Assembly: GCF_021504595.1 (NCBI RefSeq)
Contig: NZ_JACSGT010000003.1
Coordinates: 62,001-126,000 of the forward strand
Direction of reading: 5' to 3'
DNA length: 64,000 nt
Source: Chryseobacterium indicum
GTDB taxonomy: Bacteria; Bacteroidota; Bacteroidia; Flavobacteriales; Weeksellaceae
Shown: positions 54,220-59,518 of the stretch, piece after piece
How positions within the stretch are numbered: the first letter of the stretch is position 1
Layout of the letters: every line of letters begins with the position of its first letter
Program-made: the position numbers and the translations under genes
Notes under the pieces: generated by a model
The model's input: the letters and a program-made list of their open reading frames with translations, nothing else
Database searches by the model: none
What the model was told of the DNA's origin: nothing

Positions 54220-54831
54220 ATGGCTATTAACTTACAAAAAGGTCAGAGAATAAACCTTACAAAGGAAAACGGAACTACGCTTACGCAGGCTTGTGTAGGA
54301 ATCAACTGGGGAGCAATTGAGAAAAAAGGATTCTTCGGAGGGATTACAAAAGAAGCGGTAGATCTGGACGGAAGCTGTATTTTATACGATTCTAATAAAA
54401 ATGCAACAGAAGTTATCTATTTTGGAAACTTAAGATCCAAAAACGGTTCTGTAAGACACAGCGGAGACGATTTAACAGGAGATGTGAATGGAGATGACGG
54501 CCTTGACAATGAGGTGATTACTGTAGATTTCAACAATCTGGATTCCAATGTAGAACACGTTGCTTTGGTTCTGAACAGTTATAAAGGTCAGGATTTCGGT
54601 ACTATTCCTTTCGCATCCATCAGAATTTACGAAGGAACGCCAACCAACGTAAGAGAAGTTTTTGCGAAATATGATATTGCGAACGATGCTTCTTTCAGAG
54701 GTCACGTTGCCATGGTGATGGGAGTTTTCTACAAAAGAAACGGAGAATGGAAGTTCAATGCAATCGGAGATCCTACAGCAGACCGAAAACTGCAGGAAAC
54801 AATAGAAACTGTAAAGCAGAAATATTTATAA
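54220..54831 (+). CDS. TerD family protein 2
   Basis: 203 residues from ATG 54220, which gives the same N-terminus (MAINLQKGQR) as TerD 1; a longer frame from 54151 begins inside a repeat tail and is rejected. GINWGAIE, VDLDGSCILYD, RHSGDDLTGDVNGDDGLDNE (Asp-rich metal loop) and FNAIGDPTADRKLQ show a TerD/TerZ-type protein. The upstream repeat separates it from the first part of the cluster by about 180 bp, but no terminator is seen there. Confidence 0.94.
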   Translation: MAINLQKGQRINLTKENGTTLTQACVGINWGAIEKKGFFGGITKEAVDLDGSCILYDSNKNATEVIYFGNLRSKNGSVRHSGDDLTGDVNGDDGLDNEVITVDFNNLDSNVEHVALVLNSYKGQDFGTIPFASIRIYEGTPTNVREVFAKYDIANDASFRGHVAMVMGVFYKRNGEWKFNAIGDPTADRKLQETIETVKQKYL

Positions 54832-54861
54832 AATATAAGCGTTTAAAATGATTATCAATAG

Positions 54862-54881
54862 AAACGGGCTTTAGCCCGTTT
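54862..54881. terminator. CGGGCTTTAGCCCG hairpin after TerD 2
   Basis: AAACGGGC / GCCCGTTT. The sequence GGCTTTAGCC recurs at about 54903-54912 and looks like part of a dispersed palindromic family; it may act as a weak terminator. Confidence 0.55.
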
Positions 54882-54961
54882 GCATTAAAATAGGTTTCCA
54901 ATCCGGCTTTAGCCAAAACTTATTAACTATTGAATAAAATTTTAAAATAAAAATAAAATTT

Positions 54962-54990
54962 AGCAATACTTGTACCTGTACAAATATTGC
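54962..54990 (+). terminator. Intrinsic terminator upstream of terC
   Basis: AGCAATA-c-TTGTAC / GTACAA-a-TATTGCT stem followed by TTTTAT; ends the TerD 2 transcript. Confidence 0.7.
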
Positions 54991-55018
54991 TTTTATCGTA
55001 TAATAAGCACATTTAAAA

Positions 55019-56065
55019 GTGGACAAACATCAAAGTATTTTAGATCTTCATCCCGGTCTGGTTTGGGGATTTGCGGTAACGGTAGTTATCATGTTACTTC
55101 TGGATTTAGGAGTTTTCAACAAAAAAAGTCATGAAGTTTCTTCCAAAGAAGCTACAATCTGGTCTATTGTATGGATCTCGCTGTCTATGGTATTCTCCGG
55201 TGTGGTTTATTGGGTTTTCAATACAGACGGAAGTCCCGAAAGTCATGCTTTGGCAGTAGAAAAATTCACGCAGTATCAGGCGGCTTACTGGATTGAGAAG
55301 GCACTTTCGGTGGATAACTTATTTGTATTCATTCTGGTTTTCGGATTTTTTAAAGTTCCGAAATATCTTCACCACAAAGTTCTTTTCTGGGGAATTATCG
55401 GAGCATTGATTTTCAGGGCAATTTTCATTTTTGCGGGTGTAGGATTAATCAACCTTACTTACCTTCCTGAAATGAATATTTTCGGACATCCTGTGAAAAT
55501 CAATATTGTAATGACTTTATTCGGGCTGTTCCTTGTATATGCAGGAATAAAATCCTGGGGCGACGGAGACGATGACGACGAAGAAGATTACAGCAATACA
55601 GCAGGAGCACGACTGATTAAGAGATTCTGGAAAGTTTCAGACAATTACGTGGGCGACAAATTCTTCACGGTACAGAACGGAATGAAAATGGCAACCCCGC
55701 TTTTGGTTGTTGTAGCGGTAATTGAATTTACAGACGTTCTTTTTGCAGTAGATTCCATTCCGGCAATCTTTGCGATTTCTAATGACCCGTTTATTCTTTA
55801 CACCTCAAATATCTTCGCGATTCTGGGATTAAGATCATTGTATTTCCTGTTGGCGAATTTCATTCATATGTTCAGCAAATTACCTTATGGTTTGGCAGTT
55901 ATTTTATCGTTCATCGGAGTAAAAATGCTGATCGCACCATGGATTCATATTCCGTCTCCGGTTTCTTTGGGAATCGTTGGAGGAGTTTTGGTAATTTCAG
56001 TGATTCTGTCTTTAATCTTCCCTGATAAAAAAGAGGACGAAGACCAAGAAAAAATTGAAGAATAA
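55019..56065 (+). CDS. TerC family integral membrane protein
   Basis: 348 residues, start GTG at 55019. About nine membrane helices; typical TerC/Alx signatures AAYWIEKALSVDNLFVFILVF and AVIEFTDVLFAVDSIPAIFAI, with conserved membrane Asp residues linked to metal (Mn) export or tellurite resistance. An acidic cytoplasmic loop (DGDDDDEEDYSN) and an acidic tail are unusual in density. It ends at the shared bidirectional terminator facing the ncRNA array. Confidence 0.94.
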   Translation: MDKHQSILDLHPGLVWGFAVTVVIMLLLDLGVFNKKSHEVSSKEATIWSIVWISLSMVFSGVVYWVFNTDGSPESHALAVEKFTQYQAAYWIEKALSVDNLFVFILVFGFFKVPKYLHHKVLFWGIIGALIFRAIFIFAGVGLINLTYLPEMNIFGHPVKINIVMTLFGLFLVYAGIKSWGDGDDDDEEDYSNTAGARLIKRFWKVSDNYVGDKFFTVQNGMKMATPLLVVVAVIEFTDVLFAVDSIPAIFAISNDPFILYTSNIFAILGLRSLYFLLANFIHMFSKLPYGLAVILSFIGVKMLIAPWIHIPSPVSLGIVGGVLVISVILSLIFPDKKEDEDQEKIEE

Positions 56066-56085
56066 GATTATTTATATCTAAAGAA

Positions 56086-56120
56086 AAAAATCCGAAAAGC
56101 AATATGCTTTTCGGATTTTT
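56086..56120. terminator. Bidirectional terminator between terC and the Y-like RNA array
   Basis: AATCCGAAAAGCA / TGCTTTTCGGATT with A and T tracts on both sides. It closes the terC transcript (+) and the whole RNA array transcript (-). Confidence 0.93.
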
Positions 56121-56257
56121 TATATAAAGATTACAAACGGGAAAAGAAAAGCGGGGCATCGTTCTGCCGGAGTCGAACCGGATAATCTTGCCGGATCAGC
56201 CGACTTCATTATTCCTCCCCTTCGATTGGTGACGAAGTATCTTTTCTCTACGACACT
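56121..56257 (-). ncRNA. Y-like unit 1: terminal unit with T-arm mimic
   Basis: After the core, the module contains CCGG-UUCGACU-CCGG (56167-56181), a T-arm with canonical loop, enclosed by GGGG (56217-56220) and CCCC (56153-56156) that can pair. There is no D-arm. It is followed directly by the terminator. Confidence 0.6.
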
Positions 56258-56420
56258 TTATATTTTAAAACAAGGCAACAACCAGAAAGTGCAATGTCGT
56301 GCTCTAACCAACTGAGCTACTTTTCCTATTTTAATTTTGTGTTTTTTAAACTGTGGAAAAGGCGGGACTCGAACCCGCGACCCCGTCGTAATGAGCGAAG
56401 TAACACTATTCTACGGCACT
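56258..56420 (-). ncRNA. Y-like unit 2: circularly permuted tRNA mimic
   Basis: Order 5' to 3' on the minus strand: core, T-arm GCGGG-UUCGAGU-CCCGC (56378-56362), acceptor 3' strand CUUUUCC (56361-56355), 28-nt linker, acceptor 5' strand GGAAAAG (56326-56320), U8-A9, D-arm GCUC-AGUUGGUUA-GAGC (56317-56301). The two acceptor strands are perfect complements although their order is reversed relative to a normal tRNA. Confidence 0.8.
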
Positions 56421-56654
56421 TGTGTATTATAAAACAGATAAGGTAAAAGACGAAAAAGGTATTTTTGCTCTTATGAGCGCCGCTCTTACCCGATTTGGGC
56501 AGGGAGCCGGCAATTCTACATCTGCGAGAGACTTGCGCTTTCTTTCGAAAACTTTTGCCCAGTTGGTTTTCAACCCAACCTCACCAGTTCGGTCGCCCGA
56601 ATTACGCTACCTTAGGACCGTTATATTTACGAAGTAACCCTTCTCTACGACACT
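56421..56654 (-). ncRNA. Y-like unit 3: 23S rRNA helix 69-71 mimic
   Basis: The module begins, merging with the core, with a 33-nt stretch (56631-56599) that matches E. coli 23S rRNA around 1909-1941 at 31 positions, including AACGGUCCUAAGGUAGCG without mismatch. A second 23S-like piece UCGGGUAAG lies at 56493-56485. Between them is a ~105-nt insertion with several hairpins. Longest module of the array. Confidence 0.75.
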
Positions 56655-56789
56655 TATCTGTAAGTTCTTAAAATTAAAAAAAGAGGCAAAAGACGAGAAA
56701 ACTCTTTATTATAAATCATTTTCAGATTTATTCTGGAGTCGAACCAACATCATTAAGATTAACCGAAGTAAGTTTTCTCTAACGGCACT
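56655..56789 (-). ncRNA. Y-like unit 4: short T-arm mimic plus hairpin
   Basis: T-arm-like UGG-UUCGACU-CCA (56746-56734), then an AUAAAUC / GAUUUAU hairpin and a GUCUUUUGCCUCUUUUUUU stretch shared with unit 6. No D-arm. Confidence 0.55.
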
Positions 56790-56926
56790 CTTTATTTTAT
56801 CAAGGTAAATTTCGTACAGATATTTCTCCGGCGTCCTTACTCAAATTAGACGACAGTTTTTTATTTACTGACAGGCATCGAACCTGTATTTCCGGTTTGG
56901 AACGAAGTATTTCTGTACTACGACAC
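56790..56926 (-). ncRNA. Y-like unit 5: permuted tRNA mimic with anticodon-stem closure
   Basis: Core, CCGG (56895-56892), T-arm ACAGG-UUCGAUG-CCUGU (56887-56871), short acceptor CAGU..ACUG closed by a 9-nt loop, D-arm CGUC..GACG (56852-56832), CCGG (56831-56828). The two CCGG blocks can pair where the anticodon stem would be, closing the permuted module. Confidence 0.7.
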
Positions 56927-57076
56927 CCGATATTTTTAAATTTTCAATAAAAAGAGGCAAAAGACGAAAAGACAGACATGCACCTGATCCCTACTGTTAT
57001 TCAGGAAATTGCACTTGTTTTTTAGATTTTTTGGTCTAAATAATTGCTGTTCGAAGTAAGCCTTTTCTACGGCACT
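56927..57076 (-). ncRNA. Y-like unit 6: non-tRNA effector module
   Basis: Module with UUUAGA / UCUAAA hairpin and a longer stem CCUGA..UCAGG within GUGCAAUUUCC..GGUGCAUG. No T- or D-arm. Ends with GUCUUUUGCCUCUUUUU, also present in unit 4. Confidence 0.55.
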
Positions 57077-57222
57077 CTTTTGTTTTTTAAATCAAGGTAA
57101 TAATGTGAGAATCTTCATTGCTTTTGCTCTACCATCTGAGCTACTCTTCCATTTTGGAACAGGCAGGATTCGAACCTGCGACCCAAAGATTAAATATCGA
57201 AGTATGATTCTGAAACGACACT
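57077..57222 (-). ncRNA. Y-like unit 7: compact circularly permuted tRNA mimic
   Basis: T-arm GCAGG-UUCGAAU-CCUGC (57179-57163), acceptor 3' strand CUGUUCC (57162-57156), 5-nt linker AAAAU, acceptor 5' strand GGAAGAG (57150-57144; 6 of 7 pairs), U8-A9, D-arm GCUC-AGAUGGUA-GAGC (57141-57126). AAUCUUU before the T-arm and GAAGAUU after the D-arm can form the anticodon-stem equivalent. Confidence 0.8.
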
Positions 57223-57333
57223 TGATTTTTTATTTTATATTTTCAAAGTTTTAGTTTTTACAATTTAAAACCGAGCAAAATTTTGAAAGAGACTTTTTCA
57301 GTTTGGATTCGAAGGAACTCTTTCTTACGGCAT
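57223..57333 (-). ncRNA. Y-like unit 8: promoter-proximal unit, GCYCGGUUUUAAA family
   Basis: First unit after promoter P1. Variant core (AUGCCGUAAG...UUCCUUCG). The module shares AGUCUCUUUC and GCUCGGUUUUAAA with unit 9 and has no tRNA features. Confidence 0.6.
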
Positions 57334-57376
57334 CGATTATTTTTAAGTTTTTATGGTTATTGTTTTTTTGTTACTG

Positions 57377-57413
57377 CAAAATTACTGCATTGGTACGCAA
57401 TCTTTTTACGCAG
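57377..57413 (-). promoter_or_regulatory. Promoter P1 with 20-nt upstream motif (array units 8-1)
   Basis: -7 box TAATTTTG (57384-57377), 9 nt, motif CTGCGTAAAAAGATTGCGTA (57413-57394). The same architecture is found at P2 and P3. The leader after the start, AACAAAAAAACAATAACCAT, is also shared. Confidence 0.75.
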
Positions 57414-57426
57414 TTAAAATTATTTT

Positions 57427-57448
57427 AAAAAAAACCAAGTAACATGGT
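57427..57448 (-). terminator. Terminator of transcription unit A (units 10-9)
   Basis: ACCA-UGUUACU-UGGU followed by eight U on the minus strand; the stem is short (4 bp). Confidence 0.55.
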
Positions 57449-57590
57449 ATAAGAGTTTTTGATATCAATTCAAATTTTAAGTAAGACGATGGATCTCTTA
57501 TGATGACGACATTGGTTGTTTAAAACCGGGCAATGTAACGAAAAGACTCTTGTTCAAGTGGAAATCGAAGGAATTCTTTTCTTACGGCAC
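57449..57590 (-). ncRNA. Y-like unit 9: GCYCGGUUUUAAA family
   Basis: Core at 57566-57590 (GUGCCGUAAG...UUCCUUCG), module with GAGUCUUUUCGUUACAUUGC then CCGGUUUUAAA, related to unit 8. It is followed by the U8 terminator. Confidence 0.6.
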
Positions 57591-57737
57591 CGGTTATTTT
57601 TTTTAAGTAAGGTGAAAAATCAAACAGAATTTATTATTGTTGTGTGTTTCTTTTTACACCATTCCGAATTCCGGAAGCAGGATTTTTACCTGCAATACAA
57701 CTCTGCTCAGTACGAAGTAATTCTGTTTTACGACACT
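57591..57737 (-). ncRNA. Y-like unit 10: degenerate T-arm mimic
   Basis: Core at 57713-57737. Module with GCAGG-UAAAAAU-CCUGC (a T-arm-shaped hairpin lacking the UUCRA loop), a UUCCG-rich hairpin and GUGU..ACAC. The first base of the core is shared with the stop codon of the upstream small CDS. Confidence 0.6.
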
Positions 57738-57964
57738 CACTTTTTAGTTTTCCATTGGGTTTTTCTGTATTTTTTCCAATTTCTCTGAAACTTAATTTCT
57801 TTTGAATTAATGGTTTCGTAGCCATGTGGAAAACAATAAGAACATCCCATTTCATCTCCATATAAAATTCTGGAAATCTGAACATTCGAAATTTTCTTAG
57901 GAAAGTCAATTAATCCATATTCATTGCTTCCGAAAGACTTCTTTAATGTTTTAAATTTTTTCAT
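57737..57964 (-). CDS. Small conserved-looking protein of the Ro60/Y-RNA locus
   Basis: 75 residues, MKKFKTLKKSFGSNEYGLID..., with a CxxC pair (GDEMGCSYCFPHGYETINS) and a Lys/Arg/Trp-rich tail. I do not recognise the family; the CSYCFPHGYE block might bind metal or RNA. It is transcribed from promoter P2, preceded by a 13-codon leader ORF and a hairpin (57967-57990) just upstream of the start codon, and its stop codon touches the first Y-like core. This makes it the first element of transcription unit A. Confidence 0.6.
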   Translation of the reverse strand: MKKFKTLKKSFGSNEYGLIDFPKKISNVQISRILYGDEMGCSYCFPHGYETINSKEIKFQRNWKKYRKTQWKTKK

Positions 57965-57966
57965 AA

Positions 57967-57990
57967 GTATTGAGTATTTAACCTCAATAC
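57967..57990 (-). promoter_or_regulatory. Hairpin in front of the small protein start codon
   Basis: Perfect 8-bp stem GTATTGAG / CTCAATAC ending 2 bp from the ATG at 57964; it overlaps the stop of the leader ORF (57984-58025) and could control translation. Confidence 0.55.
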
Positions 57991-58025
57991 AGTGTTCCTT
58001 TAAGCCATTTTTTATAATAATTCAT
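57984..58025 (-). CDS. Possible 13-aa leader ORF (MNYYKKWLKGTLY)
   Basis: ATG at 58025 sits in the shared leader sequence AGATAACCATG just after promoter P2; the stop lies inside the hairpin upstream of the next gene. Coding status unproven. Confidence 0.35.
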   Translation of the reverse strand: MNYYKKWLKGTLY

Positions 58026-58046
58026 GGTTATCTGTTTTTGTTGATG

Positions 58047-58083
58047 CAAAATTATTGCGTTAGTGCGCATTCTTTTTACGCAG
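58047..58083 (-). promoter_or_regulatory. Promoter P2 with 20-nt upstream motif (small protein and units 10-9)
   Basis: -7 box TAATTTTG (58054-58047), 9 nt, motif CTGCGTAAAAAGAATGCGCA (58083-58064). It overlaps the 3' edge of the DUF6584 gene region, leaving little space for another promoter. Confidence 0.75.
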
Positions 58084-58089
58084 TTGAAT

Positions 58090-58617
58090 TTATTTTGAAA
58101 ATATTGACCCGATAATCTCTCCCAGCTTAACAAGTCCTAAAAATGGAAGTAAAATAATTCCTCCAATGAGCAAATAAAATCCTACATTACTAAAAAAGCT
58201 ATCTTTAGATTCCGTATAATTTCCTTTTTCTCTTTGCTTTCTTTTAAAATCTGGAATTCGTTTTGTTTTCTTAAAGCTATCGGTTTCCAGTTCCTTCAGA
58301 ATATTTTTTGCGTATTCCGAAAGCTGAGTTTTATCTCCCCGAAAAACGATATCTTTTAAAATAGCATTTCCGGAATTGCTTAATGAATTCCTGTAGATTT
58401 CAACTGCTTCTTTCATTTCGAAATTCTGAGGTTCAGATAAGATCCAAAACTTTCCGGCTTCATCTTTAAACCCTGAATCATAATAAATCTGAGCCAGTTT
58501 CTCTCTCAAAGAAAGATCGTCGGGAAACTCATTGATCAGATTTCGAAGTCTGTCGCAGGCTTTTTTCTTTCTTCCCGCTTTAAGATCCTGTTCAATTCTG
58601 TAAAAAATAGTTCCCAT
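58090..58617 (-). CDS. DUF6584 family protein
   Basis: 175 residues. N-terminal TPR-like helices (FYRIEQDLKAGRKKKACDRLRNLINEFPDDLSLREKLAQIYYDSG) match the family annotated DUF6584. A charged linker and a C-terminal membrane segment (VGFYLLIGGIILLPFLGLV) follow. Function unknown. It lies inside the Ro60 locus on the same strand, between the unknown 206-aa gene and promoter P2. Confidence 0.75.
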   Translation of the reverse strand: MGTIFYRIEQDLKAGRKKKACDRLRNLINEFPDDLSLREKLAQIYYDSGFKDEAGKFWILSEPQNFEMKEAVEIYRNSLSNSGNAILKDIVFRGDKTQLSEYAKNILKELETDSFKKTKRIPDFKRKQREKGNYTESKDSFFSNVGFYLLIGGIILLPFLGLVKLGEIIGSIFSK

Positions 58618-58736
58618 TATTTATAATCATTCATTTGTTCGTTTTGAATTTGTTCTTATTTCAAACAGTAGAATCTTCTTAACTTTCGTACAGCTTATTT
58701 TCTTAACGCCTTCATTTCATAGGTCGGTTTTTAAAT

Positions 58737-59357
58737 TTATATTTCTGTCAAAAGCTTAATAACTCTATCATTGAAATGTATCTGCCGTTCTTTTATTTTA
58801 TTAATTTCGATTTGCAAATCTAATTCATCGACTTCAAAAACAGATTGTCTATTTTCCCATTCATTTAACAAGTCCTCGGTATAATCGGAAAATTGAATTT
58901 TACCATTTTCTTTTTTGTAGAAAATCCACGGATGCCCAATCCATAACTGTGACCAATCTGATGAACTATTTTCGAAAATATATTCCCAATTTTTGATATC
59001 CTCAAGATCTGCACAACATTGTGGCTCAAGGAGAAGTTCATTGTCTTTCTTTAAAAGAATTCCTCCATCAAAAAGCATCAAGTAATTTTCTTCTTCAATA
59101 TCTATATCTCTATCATCGAAAACTATTTTTAAAATAATCTTCAGATTTTCATCGTCAATTGTTTCAATATCTACGAAATAAGAATCTTCCTCGATTAATT
59201 TTAAATTAAGATCTAAAGTAGATATAGCTTTTTGCCATCTATCATTCCGCTCTTCAGAACTTGAAGAGTATGATAATTCAGGAATCTCATAGTCTTCTTG
59301 AGAATATTTAAAGGGATTGATTTCAATAACGTTAAAAAGTTTTATCATTTTTTGCAT
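58737..59357 (-). CDS. Hypothetical acidic protein
   Basis: 206 residues, acidic. The block LLLEPQCCADLEDIKNWEYI followed by WSQLWIGHPWIFYKKENGKIQFSDYTED is distinctive and common in small Bacteroidota proteins of unknown role, some of which sit near polymorphic toxins as possible immunity proteins. No toxin is adjacent here. It lies directly downstream of structured element B and the TROVE gene. Confidence 0.7.
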   Translation of the reverse strand: MQKMIKLFNVIEINPFKYSQEDYEIPELSYSSSSEERNDRWQKAISTLDLNLKLIEEDSYFVDIETIDDENLKIILKIVFDDRDIDIEEENYLMLFDGGILLKKDNELLLEPQCCADLEDIKNWEYIFENSSSDWSQLWIGHPWIFYKKENGKIQFSDYTEDLLNEWENRQSVFEVDELDLQIEINKIKERQIHFNDRVIKLLTEI

Positions 59358-59363
59358 TTTTTT

Positions 59364-59475
59364 AGCCCCGATCGCAGCATTTGTTTGAGCTCATTTTTAG
59401 GGTTTCGGCTGTGGCGGCTTTGCCGCCACAGCCGAAATCCAGAAAATAGCGAGTGCGGAGAGCGGGATTAAGCTC
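59364..59475. ncRNA. Structured intergenic element, copy B
   Basis: Same skeleton as 32565-32660: GCCCCGATCGCAGC, TTTGAGCTCATTTTT, then a perfect 16-bp GC-rich hairpin TTTCGGCTGTGGCGGC / complement (59403-59437), then AGCGAGTGCGGAGAGCGGGA. The central hairpin is variable between copies; the flanking parts are conserved. It lies 44 bp past the TROVE stop codon and may end its transcript. Confidence 0.6.
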
Positions 59476-59518
59476 CTGAAAATAATGGTTATCAGTTTTA
59501 TTTTAAAAGCAGTGCCTT

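Larger units (their letters stand above)
56121..57370 (-). ncRNA. Array of Ro60-associated Y-like RNA units 8 to 1 (transcription unit B)
   Basis: Eight tandem units on the minus strand, each a conserved core RRGUGYCGU(A/U)... UACUUCG of about 24 nt followed by a variable effector module of about 87-209 nt. Core positions: 56233-56257, 56396-56420, 56630-56654, 56764-56789, 56903-56926, 57052-57076, 57198-57222, 57310-57333. The strand is taken from the sense of the T- and D-arms and from a promoter (57377-57413) and terminator (56086-56120) that bracket the array. Y RNAs are known to be encoded next to bacterial Ro60 genes, and some carry a tRNA-like domain; the number and diversity here are unusual. 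Processing into single RNAs is inferred, not seen. Confidence 0.75.

Noticed and set aside
56422..56637. Plus-strand ORF of 71 codons within the array
   Set aside because: It crosses the 23S-like module and two cores on the antisense strand; composition reflects the RNA structures, and no promoter or RBS is present.
56160..57180. Cluster of ordinary tRNA genes
   Set aside because: D- and T-arms are real, but they occur in permuted order, anticodon arms are missing, and normal-order acceptor strands do not pair.
56233..57737. CRISPR array
   Set aside because: Cores are only ~24 nt with variable centres, spacers are 87-209 nt and themselves structured, and no cas genes are nearby.
57516..57909. 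ORFs on both strands over units 9 and 10 (57516-57788 plus, 57634-57909 minus)
   Set aside because: They overlap conserved RNA cores in other frames; the only plausible coding frame is 57737-57964.
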